NCBI RefSeq assembly: GCF_000720765.1
Contig: NZ_JODC01000008.1
Coordinates: 496,001-560,000, forward strand
Source: Streptomyces sp. NRRL S-646
GTDB taxonomy: Bacteria > Actinomycetota > Actinomycetes > Streptomycetales > Streptomycetaceae
Direction: 5' to 3'
DNA: 64,000 nt
Part shown: piece after piece, positions 10,350-17,930 of the stretch
How positions within the stretch are numbered: the stretch's first letter is position 1
How the letters are laid out: the number at the start of each line of letters is the position of its first letter
Made by a program: the position numbers and the translations under genes
The notes under the pieces: generated by a model
Told to the model about the DNA's origin: nothing
Databases searched by the model: none
The model's input: the letters and a program-made list of their open reading frames with translations, nothing else

Positions 10350-10986
10350 GGGCGCGGGGGTGCCCGGCGTGCGGGTGGTGCTGATCGGGGGCACGTCGAA
10401 CGTGGGCAAGTCGACGGTCGCACGAGCGGTGGCGGAGCGCCTCGGGTTCGCGTATCGGTCGACGGACCTGCTGGCCCGTCACCCCGGGCGGCCGTGGAGA
10501 ACCCCGGAGCGTGAGGTGCCCGCGCATGTCGCCGAGCACTATGCGTCGCTCACGGTCGACGAGCTGCTCACGTCCGTGCTCGCCCACTACGAACGGCTGT
10601 GGCCCCGCATCCGGACGCTCATCGCGACCCATGCGGCCCAGGGCGGGGCGGGCGCGGGCCTCGTCCTGGAGGGCTCGGCGCTGTGGCCCGTCCGCGTCGC
10701 CCGACTGGACGTCCCGCACACGGCCGCCGTGTGGCTGACGGCCGACGAAGCCGTGCTGCGCGCCCGGGTGCACGCGGGCGGACGGTACGAGGCGGCGACG
10801 GACGAGGAACGGGCGCTGATGGACAGCTTCCTGGCTCGCACGCAGCGCTATCAGAGCCTGATGGCCGAGGCCTTGGACGAGTTGGGCCTCGACCGCATCG
10901 ATGCCGGTGCTGGGCGGACCGTCGCGGCGGTGGTCGACTCCATCCTCGACGTGGTGGCGAAACAGACTGCGGCGAGCGGACAGTGA
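10342..10986 (+). CDS. P-loop kinase of the 2-phosphoglycerate-kinase-like type, 214 aa
   Basis: A small ATP-binding kinase. The Walker A motif is GGTSNVGKST (16-25), and its flanks resemble 2-phosphoglycerate kinase and other small-molecule P-loop kinases. LVLEGSALWPV in mid-protein would be the Walker B strand and the start of the substrate pocket. No transmembrane segment or extra domain is present. It overlaps the preceding 109-aa gene by 8 bp. The phosphate acceptor is unknown. Confidence 0.75.
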   Translation: MHRGAGVPGVRVVLIGGTSNVGKSTVARAVAERLGFAYRSTDLLARHPGRPWRTPEREVPAHVAEHYASLTVDELLTSVLAHYERLWPRIRTLIATHAAQGGAGAGLVLEGSALWPVRVARLDVPHTAAVWLTADEAVLRARVHAGGRYEAATDEERALMDSFLARTQRYQSLMAEALDELGLDRIDAGAGRTVAAVVDSILDVVAKQTAASGQ

Positions 10987-10993
10987 CGCCGCG

Positions 10994-11887
10994 TCAGCCG
11001 GTGGTCCTCTCCAAAAGGGCCTGGGCCTCGACGAGGATCTCGGTGACCCGCTGGCCGAAGGCCGCGTCGCACGCGTGCGGTCGCCCGGTGCGGGCGGCGT
11101 CGAGCAGCGCGTCAGCGGCGTGCCCGAGCGCGGTGACGGCCCCCTCGGCGCTCTGCGGCAGCATCGACACCCCTGCCGCGCCCCGGAGTTCGACAGCGGC
11201 GCCCGCCGCCGCGGACGGAGCCGACAGACTGAGCGTCAGGGTGCTCGACGCACCGCCGACATGGTCGAGGACCAGATGGACCGTGTCCCCGGTACCGGGC
11301 GCCGCAGCCGCCACACGCCGGGCGTCACCGAGGACCGGCAGCAGCACGGACAGGGCATGCGGGCCCACGTCCCACAGCGCGCCCTTCTCCCGCCGCCACG
11401 GCGAGTTCGCGAACGGGCTCTCGCTGTCACCTCCGAACAGCGCCCCCAGCCACTGGGCGTGCGCCGTGAACCAGCCCCCCACCCCCGCCTGTTCGGTGAT
11501 CCACGCCTCGGTCTCGGTCAGGAAGCGGCTGGTGAAGAAGACGACCGAGGCGACTCCGGCCTCCTGGACCGCGGCGACCACGGCCCGTCCCTGCCCGACC
11601 GTCGTGGCGAGGGGCTTGTCCAGCAGCAGATGGCACCCCGCCCGCGCCGCCCGCACCGCGAGCTCCGCCTGTACGGCCGGCGGCAGGGCCACCGCCACCG
11701 CGTCCACGTCGGCGAACAGCGCGTCGACGTCGTCGTAGGCACGCGTGCCGAACCGGTCGGCGAGCTGCTTCGCGGCCTCCGTGCGGCGGCCCCACACCCC
11801 CACGAACTCCAGCTCCGTGTGCTCGTGCAGGGCGGGGGCGTGCGCCATCTCCGCCCAGGGGCCGGTACCGAGAAGTCCTATCCGCAT
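10994..11887 (-). CDS. Gfo/Idh/MocA family oxidoreductase, 297 aa
   Basis: An NAD(P)-dependent sugar or inositol-type dehydrogenase. The protein begins directly with the Rossmann motif MRIGLLGTGPWAEMAHAPAL. The family's EKPLA-like motif, whose Lys is catalytic, appears as CHLLLDKPLATTVGQG. The C-terminal alpha/beta domain is somewhat shorter than usual, giving 297 aa against about 330. It stands alone, divergent from the aldo/keto reductase and convergent with the kinase gene. Substrate unknown. Confidence 0.85.
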   Translation of the reverse strand: MRIGLLGTGPWAEMAHAPALHEHTELEFVGVWGRRTEAAKQLADRFGTRAYDDVDALFADVDAVAVALPPAVQAELAVRAARAGCHLLLDKPLATTVGQGRAVVAAVQEAGVASVVFFTSRFLTETEAWITEQAGVGGWFTAHAQWLGALFGGDSESPFANSPWRREKGALWDVGPHALSVLLPVLGDARRVAAAAPGTGDTVHLVLDHVGGASSTLTLSLSAPSAAAGAAVELRGAAGVSMLPQSAEGAVTALGHAADALLDAARTGRPHACDAAFGQRVTEILVEAQALLERTTG

Positions 11888-12145
11888 GCCGCCGCCTCTC
11901 CACTCCGCCGCGCGTTGCGACGACTGGTCGCCAGCGAGCGTCGCACACCGACCGGCCGACCGCGCAAGCAGATTCTGCGGAGTCGGCGATTCAGTTGTGC
12001 GGCTGCTGAATGCGTTCTCTTTCCTCTATTGGACCTGCGGCCCGTGGGCGGGTCAGGCTGGGTGCGGTTCGGCTTCCCGCACGCCATGTTCGGCGAGTCG
12101 AACGTCATTCGGTACCGCGCGACAACCGGAAGAGGCCACGAGCAC

Positions 12146-13003
12146 ATGCAGACCCGCCGCATCGGTGACGTCGAAGTCAGCGCGATCGGCCTGGGCGGGA
12201 TGCCCATGTCGATCGAGGGACGGCCGGACGAGGCGCGCTCCCTCGCCACCATCCACGCCGCCCTCGACGCGGGCGTGACCCTGATCGACACCGCGGACGC
12301 CTATCACCGGGACGCCCACGAGGTCGGCCACAACGAGACCCTGATCGCCAAGGCCCTCTCCTCCCACGACCGCGGCCGGGACGTCCTGGTCGCCACCAAG
12401 GGCGGCCATCTGCGCCCCGGCGACGGCAGCTGGACCCTCGACGGCAGCCCTCGCCACCTCAAGGAGGCCTGCGAGGAGTCCCTGCGCCGCCTCGGCGTGG
12501 AGGCAATCGGGCTCTATCAGTTCCACCGCCCCGACCCGAGGGTGCCGTACGCCGAGTCCGTCGGTGCGATCCGGGATCTGCTGGACGAGGGCAAGATCCG
12601 ACTTGCGGGCATCTCCAACGCCAACCCCGACCAGATCAGGCAGGCGAACGACATCCTCGGCGGCCGGCTGGTCTCCGTGCAGAACCAGTTCTCCCCGGCC
12701 TTCCGCTCCAGCGAGCCGGAACTCGAGCTGTGCGACGAACTCGGCATCGCCTTCCTGCCCTGGAGCCCGCTCGGCGGCATCTCCCGGGCCCGTGAACTGG
12801 GCTCCGCCTACGCGCCGTTCGCGCGGATCGCCGAGGCCCACGGAGTCAGCCCGCAGCGCGTGTGCCTGGCCTGGATGCTCGCCAAGTCGCCGGTGGTCGT
12901 CCCCATCCCCGGTTCCAGCCGCCCGGAGACCATCCTCGACTCCCTCGCCGCGACCGGACTCGCCCTGGACGCCGAGGAACTCGCGCAGCTCGACGCCGTC
13001 TGA
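12146..13003 (+). CDS. Aldo/keto reductase, 285 aa
   Basis: A cytosolic NADPH-dependent aldo/keto reductase with a TIM-barrel fold. The catalytic tetrad is complete: Asp48, Tyr53 (LIDTADAYHR), Lys85 (VATKGG) and His127 (YQFHRPD). The C-terminal cofactor site is visible in VVPIPGSSRPETILDSL. ATG 12146 is chosen because MQTRRIGDVEVSAIGLGGMP is the standard family N-terminus; the in-frame sequence upstream is spurious. It is followed within 30 bp by a decayed ABC exporter. Confidence 0.9.
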   Translation: MQTRRIGDVEVSAIGLGGMPMSIEGRPDEARSLATIHAALDAGVTLIDTADAYHRDAHEVGHNETLIAKALSSHDRGRDVLVATKGGHLRPGDGSWTLDGSPRHLKEACEESLRRLGVEAIGLYQFHRPDPRVPYAESVGAIRDLLDEGKIRLAGISNANPDQIRQANDILGGRLVSVQNQFSPAFRSSEPELELCDELGIAFLPWSPLGGISRARELGSAYAPFARIAEAHGVSPQRVCLAWMLAKSPVVVPIPGSSRPETILDSLAATGLALDAEELAQLDAV

Positions 13004-13029
13004 CACGACACACCAGGTCACCATGGAGG

Positions 13030-13733
13030 ACCCCGCCGATGGCGTCGTCCTCGGAAAGACCCCTCGACCACCGCTGCCGCAACGAACACCGGATCCGCAC
13101 CCCGGGTACCTGTTCCGCGCCGACCGCCGTCACCTGATCGCGGCGGTCGGCGTGTTCACCGTCAAGCACAGCCCAGGCATCCGAACTCGAGGACAACGAG
13201 GGCAAGGCGCAAGTGTCCGCGCTGCACGGCTCCGTCACCTTCGGCAGCGTCGGCCACGCGCCCGACGACAGCAGCAGGCCCGCCGTACGCGATCTGCGCA
13301 TACGGCGCGGGCAAGTCCACGGTGCTGAACCTCGTCAACGGGTTCATCCGCCCCATCTAGGGCCGGATCCTGTTCGACGGCACCGTCCGCGAGAACGTCG
13401 CCTACGGCATGGACGAGGCCGACGAGGAAACGGTGCGCACGGCGCTGCGCGACGCGGCGCCCGTCTGTCGGGCGGGCAGCGCCTGGGGAGCCTGGCAGTC
13501 GCCTGCGCCCTGATCCGAGACCCCAAGGCGTTGATCCTGGACGAGGCGACCTCGGCCCTGGACACCCGCTCCGAGGCCCTCGTCCAGCAGGCGCCGACCC
13601 GGCTGTCCACCCTGCGGAGTGCCGACCGGATCGTCGTGATGGGCGAGGGCCGCATCCTGGAGACAGGGACGGACGAGGAACTCCTGCGCGGCGGAGGGGC
13701 GTAAATGCAGCTGCACGGCGGACAGGTCGCCTG
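13030..13733 (+). pseudogene. Decayed ABC exporter (fused permease/ATPase) relic
   Basis: Fragments of an ABC exporter lie in order but in different frames. A permease N-terminus ([23 protein letters not shown]) is followed by the start of the ATPase domain ([18 protein letters not shown] near 13300-13360, then an in-frame TAG), then [25 protein letters not shown], a damaged signature region ([40 protein letters not shown]) and the C-terminus. Most of the permease is deleted. In the tail GGA-stop-MQLHGG a TAA stands where homologues usually have Tyr. Multiple independent lesions make a functional product impossible. Confidence 0.82.
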
Positions 13734-13764
13734 AGCCGCCTTGCGTGCGCCCCCGGCCGCCTGC

Positions 13765-14109
13765 TCAGGCGGCGCTGCTGCGGCGCATCCCGTGGGGGCA
13801 GGTCGAGTCGTGGTGAATGCCGAGGCTCGTCCACCACCGTTCGCAGCACGCGGCGTCCAGCTCGCCGCGCACGATCTCGTCGGTGGCCGTGCGCGCCGGG
13901 TGGCGCGACACGACAGCGGCCCTGCGCAGGTCGCGGATCAGGGTCTCGCGGACGACGGCGATGACCGGGACCAGGCTCGCCGCGGCGAACAGACATGCGG
14001 CCCACCGCGGGCCGTGGAGGAATTCGAGGACCGTGGTCCAGGCGAGTTCGGCGCTGGTGGTGAGGTAGAGGGTGCAGAGGAGGCGGCCGGAGCGGTTCAT
14101 GGGGTTCAC
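13765..14109 (-). CDS. Small membrane-associated hypothetical protein, 114 aa
   Basis: A conserved-looking Streptomyces protein of unknown function with one or two hydrophobic segments (LLCTLYLTTSAELAW and WAACLFAAASLVPVIAVV), then a basic stretch and a Cys/His-rich tail (CCERWWTSLGIHHDSTCPHGM) that could bind a metal. The start is either GTG 14109 or ATG 14100, with no clear ribosome-binding site deciding; the reading frame is supported by its composition. Confidence 0.6.
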   Translation of the reverse strand: MNPMNRSGRLLCTLYLTTSAELAWTTVLEFLHGPRWAACLFAAASLVPVIAVVRETLIRDLRRAAVVSRHPARTATDEIVRGELDAACCERWWTSLGIHHDSTCPHGMRRSSAA

Positions 14110-14270
14110 CGTTCGTGCTGAGGGGGTTACCCTCTGTTCAACGCCTCGCGGCGCGCTGGGAATCGGGTCGGACGACGGTTTTGCGTCAATTGAGGCCCGG
14201 GGCGCGGAAGATGCGAATGGTCCGGGCCTGACCGGGAAGGCGAGGCGAAAACCAAAGAGAGGGGCGCTTC

Positions 14271-14510
14271 GTGCTCGCTGCTGACCCGAAGGTCGTCAGA
14301 ACGTTGCTCACCAGATACGCGTCGCTGCGCATCGCGCAGTCGGAGCATGAGAAGCCGCAGACGGCACGGGAGTTGGCGGACGTCAGCCGCGTCCTGTGCG
14401 CCACCATGGAAGCCTCCAGCGTCGAGGACGCGATCGCGAAGGCGGACGCCCTGCTCATCGCCTCGCGAAGGGCCGCGGGCGAGGACGGCGCCCTGTCACT
14501 GGCCGTCTGA
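14271..14510 (+). CDS. DUF5133 family small protein, 79 aa
   Basis: A short all-helical soluble protein of the DUF5133 type, recognised by its start LAADPKVVRTLLTRYASLR and the following helical SVEDAIAKADALLIASR block. GTG 14271 is preceded by a GAGAGGGG ribosome-binding site. Function unknown; such proteins are common as single small genes in Streptomyces. Confidence 0.75.
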   Translation: MLAADPKVVRTLLTRYASLRIAQSEHEKPQTARELADVSRVLCATMEASSVEDAIAKADALLIASRRAAGEDGALSLAV

Positions 14511-14681
14511 CCGAACTGGGCCTTCCCGCCCTTCTGTTCGAGGTGCATGACGCACATCCGGCCGGTCACACTGCCGTGCCGGCGTCAAGTGCTCCTGGAG
14601 AATTCACACCCATGTATCCCGGGGCGCATACACTCGACAGCGCTGCCCATGTGCATGGGCCACCACACGAAAGGCGCGTCG

Positions 14682-14897
14682 GTGTTCCAGGATTCCCCGA
14701 TCTACGACCGACTCGTCGCCGAGCGCGGCGACGTCCCCACTCAGGCTCGCCGGGAGGCCGAGCGCGTGAGCCGGGAACTGGAGTACGCCATGCGGCCGCT
14801 GCAGTCCTTCGGCATACCCGCCGCCCCCGAGCGCCAGGGCTCCCCGGGGGCCGGGTGGCAGCGGAGCGCGCTGCTGCCCGGTTCGCTGCCCCACTGA
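14682..14897 (+). CDS. Small hypothetical protein upstream of the graspetide genes, 71 aa
   Basis: A 71-residue protein starting VFQDSPIYDRLVAERGDVPTQARREAERVSRELE. I chose GTG 14682 because an AAAGG sits seven bases upstream and the sequence before it is not protein-like; ATG 14649 is an alternative. The first 40 residues form a charged amphipathic helix, while the end is Pro/Gly-rich. It converges on tgmB with only 9 bp between stops, so it is not in that operon. Confidence 0.62.
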   Translation: MFQDSPIYDRLVAERGDVPTQARREAERVSRELEYAMRPLQSFGIPAAPERQGSPGAGWQRSALLPGSLPH

Positions 14898-14906
14898 CCG
14901 CCCCCC

Positions 14907-15899
14907 TCAACGCACCGTGGTGCTGGAGCCGTTGACTCGTGTCTGCGGCTCCGGCCCGGGATGGGCCAGCCACTCCGCTATGGTCCGGGCGATCGGCAGA
15001 CCCGTCTCCACCTCGACGAAGCCGAACTGCCCCGACTGATTGCACTCCAGAAACCACCAGGTCCCGTCGGCGTCCTCGGCGAAGTCGAAGGCCCCGTAGG
15101 CCAGTTCGGCCTCACGCAGATACGAGCGGACGGCGTCCGCGATGCGCGGCGGGACATCGGTCGCACGCCACGGTATGTCGGCCGAGGCGAAGCGCACGTC
15201 CACCGCGCCGGGATCGTCCGGATCCACCTCGTCGGCAGTCGCCTTGCGGGCCGCCAGCAGCCGCTCGCCCACCACGGTCAGCCGGATGTCGGCCCGCTTG
15301 CCGACCCGCCGCTGCAGCAGCGTGGGCCCGAACGCCACGGCGGAGAAGTCCGTGTCCGGCGCGACCCTGCTGGTCGGCACCGCCCGGGGCGGATCCTGCG
15401 GATGCGCCCCGGAGACCGGCTTGACCACCAGATCCGGATAGCGGTCGGCGAACTCCCGGGCCGCCTGCGGAAACGTCGTGATCAAAGTGGCCGGCACCGG
15501 CAGTCCACAGCGCTGGGCCAGCCGCAGCTGCCACGGCTTGTGCCGGGCCCGGCGGGCGGCGTCGGGGTGGTTCATCCAGCGGGCGTCCGAGCCGCGCAGC
15601 ATGCCGTAGAGCGCCTGGGCGGACTCCTCGGTCAGCCACGCGGAGGGCTGGGGCGCCTGCGCGGCCGCATCCCCCGGCCTGCGCACCCAGACCGACCGCA
15701 GCCCGGCGATGCTCACCAGGCGGCCCGCCGACTGGAGGTGGCCGCGGAAGCGGCCGTGCACGTACTCACCGGACAAGGCGACACCGCCGGGCAGGTCGGC
15801 GGGGTCCAGGCGGACCACCGGGACCCCGGACGCGTTCAGGTGCACGACCACCATGTCGGCGGTCACGTCCTCTTCACAGGTCAGGATCAGCACGGTCAT
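14907..15899 (-). CDS. tgmB: ATP-grasp ligase for graspetide (RiPP) maturation, 330 aa
   Basis: An ATP-grasp enzyme of the family that makes omega-ester or omega-amide side-chain crosslinks in ribosomal peptides (graspetides). The protein starts MTVLILTCEEDVTADMVVVHLN. The central ATP-binding region includes DLVVKPVSG with its conserved Lys, and the C-terminal half has the metal and ATP-binding acidic residues (AYGAFDFAEDADGTWWFLECNQSGQFGFVE). The last block, ending LECNQSGQ, is diagnostic for this maturase group. It lies 17 bp downstream of its likely substrate tgmA. Product structure and activity cannot be deduced. Confidence 0.88.
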   Translation of the reverse strand: MTVLILTCEEDVTADMVVVHLNASGVPVVRLDPADLPGGVALSGEYVHGRFRGHLQSAGRLVSIAGLRSVWVRRPGDAAAQAPQPSAWLTEESAQALYGMLRGSDARWMNHPDAARRARHKPWQLRLAQRCGLPVPATLITTFPQAAREFADRYPDLVVKPVSGAHPQDPPRAVPTSRVAPDTDFSAVAFGPTLLQRRVGKRADIRLTVVGERLLAARKATADEVDPDDPGAVDVRFASADIPWRATDVPPRIADAVRSYLREAELAYGAFDFAEDADGTWWFLECNQSGQFGFVEVETGLPIARTIAEWLAHPGPEPQTRVNGSSTTVR

Positions 15900-15916
15900 A
15901 GTGGGCGGTTCCGCGT

Positions 15917-16108
15917 TCAGTCGTCGAAGTGTGTCTTGGAGCCCGCGGTGGACGTCGTGGTCCCCAACTCTCTGAGCAGCGCGAGGTCACCGGCGGCGGC
16001 CCGGCCGTCCATGAGCACGTTCAACTGCAGCCCGGAGTCGTAGACGTACGGAGTCGTGGCTTCCAACTCCACCGCCGGACGTGCGTAGTTGAGCGCGAAC
16101 GGTTGCAT
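15917..16108 (-). CDS. tgmA: Graspetide precursor peptide, 63 aa
   Basis: A putative ATP-grasp-modified RiPP precursor. The leader begins MQPFALNYARP, the PFxLxY-type recognition motif of this precursor group, and contains YVYDSGLQLNVLMDGR. The predicted core is the C-terminus, TTTSTAGSKTHFDD, where Thr/Ser (and possibly Lys) would be acceptors and the two Asp donors. A strong ribosome-binding site (GAGGGAGA) lies four bases before ATG 16108. The maturase gene follows immediately. I see no methyltransferase third gene, as found in fuscimiditide-type clusters, next to the pair. Confidence 0.87.
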   Translation of the reverse strand: MQPFALNYARPAVELEATTPYVYDSGLQLNVLMDGRAAAGDLALLRELGTTTSTAGSKTHFDD

Positions 16109-16240
16109 CGTGTCTCCCTCGTCAGTGCAGCACCGACCCGGCGGTCCACTCCCCGCGGCGCCGCCCGGCCCGCCGACTGCATTGCCCTTCCAGTCACTTA
16201 TACGAATCGAACGAGTGATTGGTTTCCTTACTCTGCGTAG

Positions 16241-16531
16241 TCACGGTGAGGATTCGTGACGATTCGGCCCGTCGAGAGGGCCGCGCATGCTGCGCAGAGC
16301 GAGGAGAAGGACGCCGATGTCGTCCAGGTAGACCGGGTCGGGCAGCAGGTCGGTCGGCAGCAGGAAGTACAGGACGGCACCCCAGAAGACCCAGCGCCGC
16401 CCGGTCGGAAGCCCGGCACGCCTGAGGTCGCGCCGCGCCCGCACCAGCCGCACCAACAGGGCGACGGCCACGGCGAGGGCGAGCGCTGCGAGGGCAACGG
16501 CGACCACGATCACCGTTGTGGTCCATTTCAC
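16241..16531 (-). CDS. DUF1232/YkvA-like small membrane protein, 96 aa
   Basis: A short membrane protein with an N-terminal helix (VIVVAVALAALALAVAVALLVRLV) and then the DUF1232 signature WGAVLYFLLPTDLLPDPVYLDDIGVLLLAL. GTG 16531 is preferred because GGAGGAGG lies just upstream; the longer reading frame lacks this support. The family's role is unknown. It lies about 130 bp upstream of tgmA on the same strand, so it could share a transcript but is more likely separate. Confidence 0.75.
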   Translation of the reverse strand: MKWTTTVIVVAVALAALALAVAVALLVRLVRARRDLRRAGLPTGRRWVFWGAVLYFLLPTDLLPDPVYLDDIGVLLLALRSMRGPLDGPNRHESSP

Positions 16532-16770
16532 GGTCCTCCTCCATCCGGCGTGCCGAACGGCGCGCCCCTTGTCTCGGATTCCCCCTTCCGGCGTTCGTAC
16601 GTCCTCCGTCACCCCGTCAGAAGCGCGGTGCGGCCTCACACCTGTGGCCCATCCCGACTGGCACGGACCGGAAGCGGCACTTAGTAATGGCACTGCATCG
16701 CAACGTCGTGAAACGCGCCGGAAGATGCGAGAGCAGGTGAACCGTTCCGTCTATTCCATGGAGGAGAGTC

Positions 16771-17811
16771 ATGAGCATCCGCTCTTCATCACCCCGCCCC
16801 TACGACCCCTCCATAGTCGGCGCGCACGACGACCCGGCCAGCGCCCTGGTGCACGCCGCCATCGCGGACCGGCCCCTGGAGGAAGTCGCCAACCTGATCA
16901 CCATGCTGGAGCAGTCCCCGGAGTATGCGAGGGCCACCATCGACGCGCTGCGCGCGGTCGGCACCGACCGCTCCGTGGAGGACGTCACCCGTCTGGTCAC
17001 CCTGCTGACCCAGCCACCGCGCGACCCTTCCAGCGCGGACGAGGTCATCCGTGCGGCGGCCGAGAACCGTCCGGTGGAGGAGGTGACCCGGTTGATGGCA
17101 CTGCTGCACCTGCCGTCGACGGAACGCCGCTTCGGGCAGGAGGCGGCACGGGCTGTCGCCGCGGCGCGGTCCGTGGAAGACCTCGTGGAACTCATCGGCC
17201 GGCTGAGCACAGAACGCGGCGCCCACCCGGCCCCGCCGAAGACGGAGCCGTCGCCTCCGCAATCCGGCGAGGCGGACTGGCGCTCGGAGGGCACGGGCAC
17301 CGGCCTTCCACCGTTCCCCACCGTCCTGCCTTCCTACGGTGGCGACTCCATGCCGAGGCAGCCGGTCGGGGCGCCCCGACGAGCCGCCGAGCGCCCGCCG
17401 TGGGCGGGCCTGCTCGTCGCGGCCGCACTCTTCCTGTGCGCGCTGCTCTGGTTCCCGATGTACAAGTCGGGTACGCCTGTCGACGTGTACGCCTCCGGCA
17501 TCGCAGTGTCGATCCTGTACGCCTTGCTGGCCGTACTGGTGACCCTGCGGCCCGTCCGCGCCGTTCTCGTGGTCGCCGTCGTGCTGCCGGCGCTGCTTGC
17601 CGGTGCCGAGCTGTACCGCGGGTTCCGCTCGCGGTCGATGTTCCGAGCGCTCGACCTCACGCTCGCCCCGGGCTGGCTCGCGGGCCTGGCCGCCGTGATC
17701 GCAGCACTGGCGGCAGTGACGGCCCTGGTCCTGCGCGCAGCAGCACGCCCGCCCACCCTGATGGGGGGTGCTCCTGCCCGTCCCCTGGCCACGGCGAGGC
17801 GTCTGGACTGA
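16771..17811 (+). CDS. Unknown membrane protein with N-terminal helical repeats, 346 aa
   Basis: The cytoplasmic N-terminal half (residues about 20-150) holds four copies of a helix-pair repeat with the pattern 'RpvEEVtrLmaLL' (PLEEVANLITMLEQ, SVEDVTRLVTLLTQ, PVEEVTRLMALLHL, SVEDLVELIGRL). A Pro-rich linker leads to four hydrophobic spans at about 205-325. The architecture suggests a membrane-tethered protein-interaction scaffold, but no family is recognised. ATG 16771 has a GGAGGAGAG ribosome-binding site. It diverges from the DUF1232/tgmA side. Confidence 0.8.
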   Translation: MSIRSSSPRPYDPSIVGAHDDPASALVHAAIADRPLEEVANLITMLEQSPEYARATIDALRAVGTDRSVEDVTRLVTLLTQPPRDPSSADEVIRAAAENRPVEEVTRLMALLHLPSTERRFGQEAARAVAAARSVEDLVELIGRLSTERGAHPAPPKTEPSPPQSGEADWRSEGTGTGLPPFPTVLPSYGGDSMPRQPVGAPRRAAERPPWAGLLVAAALFLCALLWFPMYKSGTPVDVYASGIAVSILYALLAVLVTLRPVRAVLVVAVVLPALLAGAELYRGFRSRSMFRALDLTLAPGWLAGLAAVIAALAAVTALVLRAAARPPTLMGGAPARPLATARRLD

Positions 17812-17853
17812 CAGGCCGCTTCCCCGACGCCCGCAGGGTGCCGGGGACCCGCG

Positions 17854-17876
17854 CCCGCGGTTCTCCGGACCGCGGG
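17854..17876. terminator. Candidate bidirectional terminator
   Basis: CCCGCGGT and ACCGCGGG form an 8-bp stem with a 7-nt loop between two converging genes (stops at 17811 and 17931). No T-tract follows, as is usual in high-GC actinobacteria. Confidence 0.45.
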
Positions 17877-17930
17877 TGCTTCGGTGTCTGAGGACGAAAA
17901 CCCACGCGGGCGGGGCTTGTTCACAGGCAC

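Noticed and set aside
14547..14681. A longer start for the 71-aa gene (ATG 14547)
   Set aside because: The added residues are Pro/Cys/His-rich and unlike protein; the GTG at 14682 has a proper ribosome-binding site.
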